Shown one piece after another: positions 34,560 through 42,747 of a stretch of DNA of 64,000 bases. Position 1 is the stretch's first letter. Each line of letters starts with the position of its first letter. The DNA is from RCIO01 sp035555795 (lineage in GTDB: Bacteria > Pseudomonadota > Alphaproteobacteria > Rhizobiales > Rhizobiaceae), in the NCBI GenBank assembly GCA_035555795.1, contig DATMGE010000077.1:23045-87044 (forward strand), given 5' to 3'. A program made the position numbers and the translations under genes. The notes beneath the pieces are model-generated. The model had not been told where the DNA came from. It was given only the letters and a program-made list of their open reading frames with translations, and did no database searches.

Positions 34560-35003
34560 ATGACCGATGCAACCTATGAAAACGCCCCCCGGACCTCTCT
34601 CGTCGCCGGCGTCGCCAATGCCGAGCTTGCCGCAACGATCCTGCGCGTCTCAATGGGCGTCCTCTTCCTCGCCCATGCGGGGCTGAAGCTCTTCGTCTTT
34701 ACCCCGGCGGGAACGGCAGCCTATTTCGCCAGCCTCGGCTTTCCCGGCTTCCTCGCCTATCTCGTCATCGCGGCGGAACTTGCCGGCGGCATCGCGCTGA
34801 TCCTCGGCGTCGCCACCCGCTGGGTGTCGCTCGCTCTGGTGCCGGTGCTGCTCGGTTCCATCTATGCGCCGCATGGCGCGGCCGGCTTCTTCTTTTCCAA
34901 TGAAGGCGGCGGCTGGGAGTTTCCCGCCTTCTGGGCGGTCGCTCTCATCGTCCAGGCCCTTCTTGGAGACGGCGCCTTCGCGCTCAAGCGTGGCCGCGCC
35001 TGA
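34560..35003 (+). CDS. DoxX-family membrane protein
   Basis: A 147-residue inner-membrane protein with four hydrophobic helices (ILRVSMGVLFLAHAGLKLF; GFPGFLAYLVIAAELAGGIALILG; VSLALVPVLLGSIYA; AFWAVALIVQALLGDG). DoxX proteins are quinone-linked or redox-stress membrane proteins of poorly defined role. It lies 23 bp after the F420-reductase-like gene in the LysR-led operon. Confidence 0.88.
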   Translation: MTDATYENAPRTSLVAGVANAELAATILRVSMGVLFLAHAGLKLFVFTPAGTAAYFASLGFPGFLAYLVIAAELAGGIALILGVATRWVSLALVPVLLGSIYAPHGAAGFFFSNEGGGWEFPAFWAVALIVQALLGDGAFALKRGRA

Positions 35004-35059
35004 CCTTCCCACTCGACCGCGGGGCAAGCCTCGCGGTCCCCTCGATCCGGAGATCTGCC

Positions 35060-35923
35060 ATGACTGCCGCAACCGAACATTTCGATATGAGCACGGTGCC
35101 GATGCGCATCGGCACCGTCCGGCTGAAGGTGCGTGACCTCGACGCCGTGTCGGACTTCTACCAGCGCATGCTGGGGCTGGTCCCGCTCGAGAAGGGAAAG
35201 AGCGGGGCGATATTGGGGACGGATGCAACGCCGCTGCTGGCGCTTGAAGGTGACGCGGGCCTGAGGCCCGGCGACCAGCGTCAGGCAGGGCTCTTCCACA
35301 CCGCCTTCCTGATGCCCACGCGTGCCGACCTTGCCTGCTGGCTGGGCCATATCGCGACCATCCGGGCACCGTTGCAGGGCGCGTCGGACCATATTGTCAG
35401 CGAGGCGCTCTATCTTGCCGATCCCGAGGGCAATGGCATCGAAGTCTATGCCGACCGCCCGGTCTCCCGCTGGCGCGGCGCCAATGGCGCGATCCATATG
35501 ACCACGGACCCGCTCGACATTCAGGATCTCCTGAATGCCGCCGGCGAAACCCGCTGGACCGGCTTTCCGAAGGGCGGCAGCATCGGCCATGTCCACCTGC
35601 AGGTGGGCGACACGGCAGCGGCGGATCGCTTCTACCGCGATGTGCTGGGCTTCGACATCGCTTCCGACTATCCCGGCGCAAGCTTCTACGGCAGCGGCGG
35701 CTATCATCATCAACTGGCCGGCAATATCTGGAACAGCCGTGGCGCGGGCCTTCGGCCGCAGGGCATTGCGGGGCTCGACAGCGTCGAGATCGTCATGCGC
35801 GATGCGGACGACATCGCGACGATCGCGGCACGCGCCGAAAGCGCCGGCATCGAAACCGTGAACAGCCCCGAGGGCACGACCCTGCGCGATCCGTGGGGAA
35901 CCGCCATCAGGCTCGTCGGCTGA
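35060..35923 (+). CDS. Two-domain VOC-family dioxygenase/glyoxalase-like protein
   Basis: A 287-residue protein with two VOC modules: RIGTVRLKVRDLDAVSDFYQRMLGL (N-terminal) and GSIGHVHLQVGDTAAADRFYRDVLGF (C-terminal), the layout of catechol 2,3-dioxygenase-like enzymes. Metal-ligand candidates are His (HTAF, HVHLQV, YHHQLA) and Glu (NGIEVYADRP). It likely acts on a catechol, hydroquinone or glutathione adduct, in keeping with its neighbours. Confidence 0.85.
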   Translation: MTAATEHFDMSTVPMRIGTVRLKVRDLDAVSDFYQRMLGLVPLEKGKSGAILGTDATPLLALEGDAGLRPGDQRQAGLFHTAFLMPTRADLACWLGHIATIRAPLQGASDHIVSEALYLADPEGNGIEVYADRPVSRWRGANGAIHMTTDPLDIQDLLNAAGETRWTGFPKGGSIGHVHLQVGDTAAADRFYRDVLGFDIASDYPGASFYGSGGYHHQLAGNIWNSRGAGLRPQGIAGLDSVEIVMRDADDIATIAARAESAGIETVNSPEGTTLRDPWGTAIRLVG

Positions 35924-35934
35924 GGAGAAACATC

Positions 35935-36894
35935 ATGCTTGTGAACGGAAAATGGACGACGGACTGGCAACCGGTCCAGAAGGCCGACGCGGAAGGGCGG
36001 TTTCTGCGCCAGACGTCGAGCTTCCGCAACTGGGTGACGCCGGACGGCAGCGCCGGCGCGACGGGCGAGGGCGGCTTCAAGGCGGAGCCCGGCCGCTACC
36101 ATCTCTATGTGGCGCTGATCTGCCCCTGGGCCTCGCGCACGCTGATCGGGCGCAAGCTCAAGAAGCTCGACGAGGTGATTTCCGTCTCCGTCGTCGAGCC
36201 GGCGCTGACGGAACAGGGCTGGCGCTTCGGCGACTATCCCGGCGCGGATCGCGACGAGGTCAATGGCGCTACTTACATGCACGAGCTCTATACGCGTGCC
36301 GATCCCGAAATATCGGGCAGGGCGACGGTGCCGGTCTTGTGGGACCGGCAGCGCGGCACGATCGTCAACAATGAGTCCGCCGATATATTGCGGATGATGA
36401 ATTCCGGCTTCGGCGATCTCGCCGACTCCGCCTTCGACCTCTATCCGGCCGATCTGCAGGTGCAGATCGATGCGCTGAACGCCAGCATCTATCCGCGCTT
36501 CAACAATGGCGTCTATCGCGCCGGCTTCGCCACCAGCCAGAAGGCGTATGAGGAGGCCTTCCAGGAGGTGTTCGCCACGCTCGACGAAGTCGAGGAGAGC
36601 CTCGGCGACGGCAGGGGCTTCCTCCTCGGCGAGCGCCTCACGGAGGCCGATGTGCGGTTATTCGTGACCTTGGTGCGCTTCGATGTGGCCTATCACGGCC
36701 TGTTCAAGTGCAATCTGCGGCGCATTGCAGACTATCCCCGCTTGAGCGCCTATCTGGACCGTTTCCTCGGTGTGCCTGGCGTGCGCGAGACGGTCAATAT
36801 CGACCATATCAAGCGCGGCTACTATTCGATCAAGGCGCTGAACCCGACCGGCATCGTGCCTGTTGGACCGGCATTGCCGAAGGCGCTGGCGTAA
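35935..36894 (+). CDS. Glutathionyl-hydroquinone reductase (Xi-class glutathione transferase)
   Basis: A 319-residue Xi-class GST that removes glutathione from glutathionyl-hydroquinones. It shows the catalytic-cysteine motif ALICPWASR (Cys near residue 63), the glutathione-site VPVLWDRQRGTIVNNESADILRM, and the C-terminal helical domain ending HIKRGYYSIKALNPTGIVPVGP. GAGGAGAAACATC precedes the ATG at 35935. Last gene of the LysR-led operon; it abuts the convergent phnN stop by 6 bp. Confidence 0.93.
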   Translation: MLVNGKWTTDWQPVQKADAEGRFLRQTSSFRNWVTPDGSAGATGEGGFKAEPGRYHLYVALICPWASRTLIGRKLKKLDEVISVSVVEPALTEQGWRFGDYPGADRDEVNGATYMHELYTRADPEISGRATVPVLWDRQRGTIVNNESADILRMMNSGFGDLADSAFDLYPADLQVQIDALNASIYPRFNNGVYRAGFATSQKAYEEAFQEVFATLDEVEESLGDGRGFLLGERLTEADVRLFVTLVRFDVAYHGLFKCNLRRIADYPRLSAYLDRFLGVPGVRETVNIDHIKRGYYSIKALNPTGIVPVGPALPKALA

Positions 36895-36900
36895 CCGCGA

Positions 36901-37503
36901 TCAACGGCCCGGCAAGGGAGCAAGTGACGACAGCGCCGCGACGAATGCCTGCGTCGCGGCCTCGACAGCGCCGGAATTGTCGATGCGGATGTGGGTCGCG
37001 CCTGCGGGAACCACGACCACCATCGATCGCCTGATCCTCTGCAGGGCGTCCGGGCCGGATTCGCGCCCACGCCTTGCAATGCGTTCCGCCAGCGTCGCCT
37101 CCGCGACCGTGATCTCGACAATGGCGAGCTTGCCGAATGTGCCGAGACAATCGGCAAGGCTTGCCCGCGACACATTGGCGATGACGGCATGGCCGGATTT
37201 CACGGCGTGCAGCGCGGCGGCGGGCAGGCCGTAATGCAGACCGTGCGCACCCCAACTGACGCTGAACGCACCGCCTTGCCGGGCTTTCTCGAAGGCTTCG
37301 ACGCTCAGCGTGTCGTGATCTTCCGTCACGCCGTCCGATGGCCGGGTGATGACCCGGCGCACGAACAGCATGTCCCCGCGATCCGGGAAGGCTTCGGCGG
37401 CGCGCGTCAGCAATGTATCCTTGCCCGCGCCGCTCGGCCCTACGACGGCGATGAAGATGCCTTCAGGCAACGCGCTTGCCTTCCCGCCAGACGGCTGCGA
37501 CAC
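36901..37503 (-). CDS. phnN: Ribose 1,5-bisphosphate phosphokinase PhnN
   Basis: Phosphorylates ribose 1,5-bisphosphate to PRPP, feeding the C-P lyase product back into metabolism. The 200-residue kinase has a guanylate-kinase-like P-loop (VVGPSGAGKDTL), RRVITRPSDGVTEDHDTLS and FSVSWGAHGLHYGLP for substrate binding. It overlaps the end of phnM by 41 bp with the ATG at 37503; a TTG at 37470 would give an 8-bp overlap. Last gene of the phnCDE-DUF1045-phnMN unit. Confidence 0.92.
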   Translation of the reverse strand: MSQPSGGKASALPEGIFIAVVGPSGAGKDTLLTRAAEAFPDRGDMLFVRRVITRPSDGVTEDHDTLSVEAFEKARQGGAFSVSWGAHGLHYGLPAAALHAVKSGHAVIANVSRASLADCLGTFGKLAIVEITVAEATLAERIARRGRESGPDALQRIRRSMVVVVPAGATHIRIDNSGAVEAATQAFVAALSSLAPLPGR

Positions 37504-38602
37504 GCGGCGGCCTGCCGGCCGTGCTGGCGACGCGCACGAGGTCGGCGCGCCGTCCGATCTCGATCCTGCCCCGGTCGGACAGGCCCGCTGCGTCGGCGGG
37601 GTTTGCCGAGATTAGCCTGATCGCGCCGGGCAGATCCGTCTGCGAACGGTCGGCCAGCAGGAATGCGGCTTGCACCAGGCTGAAGGGCACATAGTCCGAT
37701 GAGAGAATGTCGAGGGCGTCGGCCTGCAGCAGGTCGAGGGCGGAGACATTGCCGGAATGCGAACCGCCGCGCACGACATTCGGTGCCCCCATCAGCACAT
37801 GCAGCCCGGCCTGGCGCGACAGTTTGGCGGCCTCCATCGTGGTCGGGAACTCGGCCAGGCCAATGCCGAGCGAAACGCTTTCCTCGACATGGGCCGCCGT
37901 CGCGTCGTCATGCGACGCCATGGCGATTCCCGCGCCGGCGCAGCGCTCGGCGATCAGCCGGCGGTTCCGGTCGGAATTGACCTCCGATTCCGCGATGCGC
38001 CGCTCGCTATAGGCCAGGAATTCCGCATCCGAGAGCTTCTTCTTGCCCTGATAGTAGATGCGGTAGGCTTCGAGGCTGACGAACTGCCGCTGGCCCGGCG
38101 CATGGTCCATCAGCGAAGCGAGGCGCACGCGGTCATTCTGGCTGATCGCGTCGAAATGCGCGACGACGTCGGACACCGAGACTTCGCAGCGCAGATGGAT
38201 GAAGTGATCGGCACGGAGGCGGCCTTCCGCGCTGGCGGAGGCGATCGTGTCCGCCATGGCCGACATGTCGGCGGCGGCGAATTCGGTGTCGCCTTCGAGG
38301 CCGACGCGCAGGGCGTCGAAGACGGTGGTGATGCCGGATGTCGCGATCTGCCCGTCATGCGCATGGAGGGCGGCGTCGAGATTCCAGCGCACCTTGGGGC
38401 GCGGCTGGAGATGGGTTTCCAGGTGATCGGTGTGGAGCTCGACGCAGCCGGGGATCAGCGTGTCGCCGTCGAGGTTCTCGCCTGCCTGTACCGAGCCCGA
38501 AGCGATGTCCGCGATCCTGCCTTCGCGCACGACAACCGTGCCGTGCACGATCTCGTCAGGCAATACGATGCGGGCATTGGTGAAGATCTCTTCTGGAATC
38601 AT
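37463..38602 (-). CDS. phnM: Alpha-D-ribose 1-methylphosphonate 5-triphosphate diphosphatase PhnM
   Basis: Removes pyrophosphate from the PhnGHIL product before C-P cleavage. The 379-residue amidohydrolase has metal ligands in ELHTDHLETH and further histidines in ASHDDATAAHVEES, plus LSSDYVPFSLVQAAF at the C-terminal side. MIPEEIFTNARIVLPDEIV is the usual N-terminus; the frame extends upstream to 38665 without conserved sequence. It lies 4 bp after the DUF1045 gene. Confidence 0.94.
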   Translation of the reverse strand: MIPEEIFTNARIVLPDEIVHGTVVVREGRIADIASGSVQAGENLDGDTLIPGCVELHTDHLETHLQPRPKVRWNLDAALHAHDGQIATSGITTVFDALRVGLEGDTEFAAADMSAMADTIASASAEGRLRADHFIHLRCEVSVSDVVAHFDAISQNDRVRLASLMDHAPGQRQFVSLEAYRIYYQGKKKLSDAEFLAYSERRIAESEVNSDRNRRLIAERCAGAGIAMASHDDATAAHVEESVSLGIGLAEFPTTMEAAKLSRQAGLHVLMGAPNVVRGGSHSGNVSALDLLQADALDILSSDYVPFSLVQAAFLLADRSQTDLPGAIRLISANPADAAGLSDRGRIEIGRRADLVRVASTAGRPPRVAAVWREGKRVA

Positions 38603-38606
38603 GGCA

Positions 38607-39284
38607 TCAACCGGAGGCTTGGGCGAAGGCGTGGCGGGCGTGGACATGGAAGGGTGCGCCGGCATCCGGCTCCACGAAGAGCGCGAGGGCGTCGATGGTG
38701 AGCGGGCGTGCGAGAAGGTCGGCGAAATCGGCGCGAATGTGGCGTTCCGCCTCCGGCAATGCCGTCGCGTCGAGCGCGTTGGACAGCGTCATGTGGAAGC
38801 GGAAGTCGGAGCCGACATGCGGATAGCCCCAGCGATCGAGATTCGCCCGCTGGCGATCCGTCAGAAGGTCCGGCCGGCGGCGGGCGACTTCCGCTTCGGT
38901 CAGGGGTGCGCGAAACGGCTCGAAATGCGTGCGGATGCCGGTCTCCAGCCCGGACAGGCCATGAACCGGGCCGGTCGGCGTGAGGGCAAGGAAATTGCCG
39001 ATGCGCGCAAGCGCAAGCGGCCCCAGCGCGACCGGCTCCTGCTCTTGCGCAAACGCCTTCAGTGCAGCGTCGAGTTCGGCGAGAGACCTGCCATCGGCGA
39101 GGCGGAACGGCGCCTTCAGCGTCGCGTGAAAGCCGTAGCGCGCGGGATCGCTGACGAGCGGGTCGATCGCCGGGTCGGCAGCACGCGTCGCGCATCTGTC
39201 GAAGGCATCGCGGCCGAGCCAGAGGGCCGCGCGCCGGGTCAGCGGGTCGTCCTGCGCAGGCGTATGGTAGATCGCCACCCGCAT
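38607..39284 (-). CDS. DUF1045 protein of the phosphonate operon (2H-phosphoesterase fold)
   Basis: A 225-residue protein with two HxT/S motifs (YGFHATLKAPF near residue 52 and FRFHMTLSNAL near residue 165), which mark the 2H phosphoesterase superfamily. Such proteins are regularly found in alphaproteobacterial phn operons in place of PhnP and may open a cyclic phosphate intermediate; no phnP gene is present here. Its ATG overlaps the phnE stop by one base (TGATG). Confidence 0.88.
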   Translation of the reverse strand: MRVAIYHTPAQDDPLTRRAALWLGRDAFDRCATRAADPAIDPLVSDPARYGFHATLKAPFRLADGRSLAELDAALKAFAQEQEPVALGPLALARIGNFLALTPTGPVHGLSGLETGIRTHFEPFRAPLTEAEVARRRPDLLTDRQRANLDRWGYPHVGSDFRFHMTLSNALDATALPEAERHIRADFADLLARPLTIDALALFVEPDAGAPFHVHARHAFAQASG

Positions 39285-40117
39285 CAGATGACGAGCTTCC
39301 GCAGCTGCTGCGAGATCAGGTCCATGATGGTGACTGTGATGACCACGATGATCAGGATTGCGGCTGCCTGCGGATAGTAGAAGGCGCGAATGGATTCGAA
39401 GAGAACCTGGCCGATGCCGCCCGCGCCGATAATGCCGAGCACGGTCGCCGAACGGATGTTGGATTCGAGGCGATAGAGCGAAAAGGAGATCCACAGCGGC
39501 AGGACCTGCGGGATGACGCCGTAGATCACCTGCTGCACGCGCGATGCGCCGGTGGTGCGGATCGCCTCGACGGGACGCGGATCGATCGCCTCCACGGCCT
39601 CCGAGAAGAGTTTCGCCAGGATGCCGGTGGTGTGAATGAAAAGCGCCATGACGCCGGCGAAGGGGCCCAGGCCCACCGCGACGACGAAGAGCACGGCAAA
39701 GACGACTTCATGGATGGCGCGGAACAGGTCCATCAGGCGGCGCACCGGCTGCAGCACCCACCAGGGCACCATATTGTGCGCCGACAGGATGCCGAAGGGA
39801 ACCGAGAGCACGACGGCAAGGAACGTGCCCCAGAGCGCGATCTGGATCGTGACGATCATCTCTTCGAGATAGAAGCGCCAGTCCTTGAAGTCCGGCTGCA
39901 GGAAGCCGGATGCATATTCGGCCATATTGCCGGAATCGGTGAAGAGATAGGTCCATCGACCCATCTCGGCGGGCCCCCAGCTGATCGCCAGGGCAAGGAT
40001 GAGAATGGCGAGGAAACCCAGATTGCGCAGGCCGCCCGGCGCGCGCGCGGCTTCCGGCGCCGGTGCCGAAGGTCTGGCCGGTGCGGCGACGCCGCTTGTG
40101 GTGACGGTCTGGTCCAT
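39284..40117 (-). CDS. phnE: Phosphonate ABC transporter permease PhnE
   Basis: A 277-residue permease with five to six membrane helices, the EAA loop AIRTTGASRVQQVIYGVIPQVLPLW, and SNIRSATVLGIIGAGGIGQVLFES, which is characteristic of PhnE. The start is set at MDQTVTTSG (40117), just upstream of the first helix. Only one phnE copy is present, whereas several rhizobia have two; a homodimer would form the channel. Confidence 0.94.
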   Translation of the reverse strand: MDQTVTTSGVAAPARPSAPAPEAARAPGGLRNLGFLAILILALAISWGPAEMGRWTYLFTDSGNMAEYASGFLQPDFKDWRFYLEEMIVTIQIALWGTFLAVVLSVPFGILSAHNMVPWWVLQPVRRLMDLFRAIHEVVFAVLFVVAVGLGPFAGVMALFIHTTGILAKLFSEAVEAIDPRPVEAIRTTGASRVQQVIYGVIPQVLPLWISFSLYRLESNIRSATVLGIIGAGGIGQVLFESIRAFYYPQAAAILIIVVITVTIMDLISQQLRKLVI

Positions 40118-40143
40118 GGTCGCTCTCGGCTGGTTACGGGCAG

Positions 40144-40172
40144 AAAAAGGGCGGCCCGACCAGGCCGCCCTT
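40144..40172 (-). terminator. Intrinsic terminator/attenuator between phnD and phnE
   Basis: On the minus strand AAGGGCGGCC pairs with GGCCGCCCTT around a 6-nt loop and runs into TTTTT (40148-40144). Placed after the binding-protein gene inside the operon, it should lower expression of phnE and the following genes relative to phnD. Confidence 0.75.
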
Positions 40173-40185
40173 CGGTCGAATGCGG

Positions 40186-41175
40186 TCAGCCGGCGGCGTT
40201 GAGCTCGGCTTCGTACTTGGCCTTCTCGGCGTTCAGCTCGTCGAGCTTCGCCTTCTTGGCCTCGGCGGACATGGAGGCGTCGGCCTCGGTCTGGGCGATC
40301 GACTTCGTGAGCTCCATCACGCGGATCGGCAGGAGCTGCTTGTCGGAGGAGGCGCGGAACGGCGCCCATTTGAGGCCGGCGAGCACTTCCTTCTCGGCGG
40401 CGACGTCGCCGGTCGACTGGTCGGTGCCGTAGGTCAGGAAGAATTCCCTGATCTTGGCCTTCTGCTCGTCGGACAGGTCCTTGCGCCAGACGATCGGATC
40501 GGCCGGGATCAGCGGCGAGCGCCAGATCTCGCGGATGTTCGCGAAGGCCTTGGGCTGGTTCTGCTCGATCAGCGCCATGCTCTCGGTGTTGTTGGCGGCC
40601 GCGTCGACCTGCTTGTTGGCCACCGCCATCGCATTGGTCTCGTGGTTGGCGTTGGTGACGTTCTTGAAGCAGGTCTTGGGGTCGATGCCCTTGGCGCTGA
40701 ACACGAAGGTCATCGGAACGAGGAAGCCGGAGGTGGAGTTCGGATCACCGAGGCCGAAGTTGAGCGACTGGTCGCACTTCAGCAGGTCGTCGAGCGACTG
40801 GATCGGCGAATCCTTCGGCACGATCACGACCGACCAGTAGCCGGGCTCGCCCGTCACCGCGACGCTCTGCACGAAGACTTCGCCCTGGGCGCGGTCAACG
40901 GCTTCCATGGCCGACTTGTTGCCGTACCAGGCCATCTGCACCTTGCCGAAGCGCATGCCTTCGATGATGCCGGCATAGTCCGAGGCGAAGAACGGCTTGA
41001 TCTCGAGGCCGGTCTTCTCGCTCATGGCTGCGAGCAGCGGGTCCCAGCTCGTCTTGAGGTTCTGCTGGGATTCGGTCGAGATGATACCGAAGTTGATGAC
41101 GTCCTGGGCCAGGGCGGCAGTGGACATCGCGCAGGCGAGCGACATCGCCGCCAGGCGCTTGAAGATAGCGTTCAT
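40186..41175 (-). CDS. phnD: Phosphonate ABC transporter substrate-binding protein PhnD
   Basis: A 329-residue periplasmic protein with signal peptide MNAIFKRLAAMSLACAMSTAALAQ. It carries the PhnD fold: INFGIISTESQQNLKTSWDPLL, MAWYGNKSAMEAVDRA, FGLGDPNSTSGFLVPM (the phosphonate-binding serine/threonine loop) and ANNTESMALIEQNQP. A helical C-terminal tail (~35 residues, KKAKLDELNAEKAKYEAEL) follows. It lies between phnC and the attenuator. Confidence 0.95.
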   Translation of the reverse strand: MNAIFKRLAAMSLACAMSTAALAQDVINFGIISTESQQNLKTSWDPLLAAMSEKTGLEIKPFFASDYAGIIEGMRFGKVQMAWYGNKSAMEAVDRAQGEVFVQSVAVTGEPGYWSVVIVPKDSPIQSLDDLLKCDQSLNFGLGDPNSTSGFLVPMTFVFSAKGIDPKTCFKNVTNANHETNAMAVANKQVDAAANNTESMALIEQNQPKAFANIREIWRSPLIPADPIVWRKDLSDEQKAKIREFFLTYGTDQSTGDVAAEKEVLAGLKWAPFRASSDKQLLPIRVMELTKSIAQTEADASMSAEAKKAKLDELNAEKAKYEAELNAAG

Positions 41176-41202
41176 TGTAATGTCTCCGATTTGACGTAGC
41201 GG

Positions 41203-42042
41203 TCAGGCGTGCATGGGCACCGGCTGGCGTGTGGTCTGCTGCGCCGGTACGGCGGGCATCGGCTCGGCCGGGGCGTCCGGCAGAACCAGTTCTTCCGAAG
41301 CGTCGCCGTAAAGCTCGGCCAGGAAAGCGTTGGACAGGGCAGTGGAAGGCCCGTCATAGACGATGCGGCCGTCGCGCATGGCGATGGTGCGCTTGCAGTA
41401 GCGCCGCGCATATTCGACCTGGTGCAGGGAGACGAGGACGGTGATCCTTTCCTGCGTATTGATGTCGGCCAGCACGTCCATGACACGGCGGGCGGCGGAG
41501 GGATCCAGCGCGGAGATCGGCTCGTCGGCGATCAGGATCTCGGCCTTCTGAACCAGCGTGCGTGCGATCGCGGCGCGCTGTTGCTGGCCTCCGGAAAGCG
41601 TCGAGGAGCGCTGCGCGGCGACGTGGGGAATGCCGACGCGGGCCAGTGCCTCCACCGCTCTCGCCTTTTCGGCGCGGTTGAAGATGCCCAGCGTGCCGCG
41701 CCATCGCGGAACCTTGCCGAGATTGCCGATCAGCACATTGGTGAGCACGGAAAGGCGGCCGACCAGATTGAACTGCTGGAAGATGACGGCCACGCGGCCA
41801 ACGCGCCGGCCGCCGGCAAGCCTGCCGCCGGACTGGGACACCTTGTCGAGGATGACGACCTTGCCATTGGCTCCGTCGCCGGCTTCGAGGCCTGCAATAT
41901 GGCGGATCAGCGTGCTCTTGCCGGAGCCGGAGGCGCCGATCAGGGCGACCATCTCGCCACGCTGCAATTCGACGCTCACATCGTCCAGCGCCCTGGTTCG
42001 CCCATAGCGCTTGGAGAGGTTGGAAACACTGATCGCGGTCAT
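41203..42042 (-). CDS. phnC: Phosphonate ABC transporter ATP-binding protein PhnC
   Basis: A 279-residue ATPase: Walker A GASGSGKST, Q-loop VIFQQFNLVGRL, signature LSGGQQQRAAIARTL, Walker B ILIADEPISALDP and switch His VSLHQVEYA. It energises PhnE to import phosphonates or phosphite. First gene of phnCDE; a candidate PHO box lies 60 bp upstream of the start. Confidence 0.94.
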   Translation of the reverse strand: MTAISVSNLSKRYGRTRALDDVSVELQRGEMVALIGASGSGKSTLIRHIAGLEAGDGANGKVVILDKVSQSGGRLAGGRRVGRVAVIFQQFNLVGRLSVLTNVLIGNLGKVPRWRGTLGIFNRAEKARAVEALARVGIPHVAAQRSSTLSGGQQQRAAIARTLVQKAEILIADEPISALDPSAARRVMDVLADINTQERITVLVSLHQVEYARRYCKRTIAMRDGRIVYDGPSTALSNAFLAELYGDASEELVLPDAPAEPMPAVPAQQTTRQPVPMHA

Positions 42043-42101
42043 GCGCTGATCTCCGTTTTTCCCGCCCTACACGGGGTGAATAACCGTGCGACGACGATCC
42101 G

Positions 42102-42119
42102 GTGACGTTTCGGTGACAG
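42102..42119 (-). promoter_or_regulatory. Candidate PHO box upstream of phnC
   Basis: On the minus strand CTGTCAC (42119-42113) and ACGTCAC (42108-42102) form a direct repeat with 11-bp period, the PhoB-binding pattern (CTGTCAT-N4-CTGTCAT). Its position before phnC fits phosphate-starvation control. Confidence 0.55.
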
Positions 42120-42126
42120 GCGGATG

Positions 42127-42747
42127 TTACCCACCGTGCCGTTCCAGGAAGGCCTCCGCCGAGAGCGAGCGGAAGTCCTCCAGCGCCTCGAAAAGCCTGT
42201 CATGCGGCCAGTCCCACCAGGCCAGCGCCGTCATTCGCTCGCCCGTTCCCGCCGCGAAACGATTGCGGATGAGCCTTGCGGGAACGCCGCCGACGATGGT
42301 GTAGGGCGCGACATCCTTCGACACGACCGCGCCGGCGCCGATGACCGCGCCATTGCCGATGCGGACGCCCGGCAGCAGCGTCGCGCCATGGCCGATCCAG
42401 ACATCATGGCCGATCGTCACCGCATTGCCGCGGCGCCAGTCGAAGAAGGCGGCCTCGTCGTCGGCTCCGTCGAAATAGTCGCCGGCGCGATAGGTGAAAT
42501 GGTGAAGGGTCGCCCGCCAGGTCGGGTGGTTGGTGGCGTTGATACGCACGGCAGCCGCGACATTCACGAACTTGCCGATGGTCGCGCACCAGATGGAGCA
42601 GTCCTCCATCACATAGGAATAGTCGCCGAGCGCGACCTCGCGCAGCCGCGACCGCGCCTCGACCTCGGTATAGCGGCCGAGCGTCGTCTCGCTCACCTCG
42701 GCGGTGGCGTGGATCAACGGCGTATGTTCGCTGAGCTTCGGCATCAC
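42127..42747 (-). CDS. Phosphonate-operon hexapeptide-repeat acetyltransferase
   Basis: A 206-residue left-handed beta-helix enzyme of the chloramphenicol/xenobiotic acetyltransferase type found in phn operons (TIGR03308-like). Repeats are visible as IGHDVWIGHGATLLPGVRIG and NGAVIGAGAVVSKDVAPY, with the catalytic His in NATNHPTW. It probably acetylates aminoalkylphosphonates, replacing PhnO. The start overlaps the phnL stop by 4 bp; it is the last gene of the phnGHIJKL unit. Confidence 0.9.
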   Translation of the reverse strand: MMPKLSEHTPLIHATAEVSETTLGRYTEVEARSRLREVALGDYSYVMEDCSIWCATIGKFVNVAAAVRINATNHPTWRATLHHFTYRAGDYFDGADDEAAFFDWRRGNAVTIGHDVWIGHGATLLPGVRIGNGAVIGAGAVVSKDVAPYTIVGGVPARLIRNRFAAGTGERMTALAWWDWPHDRLFEALEDFRSLSAEAFLERHGG

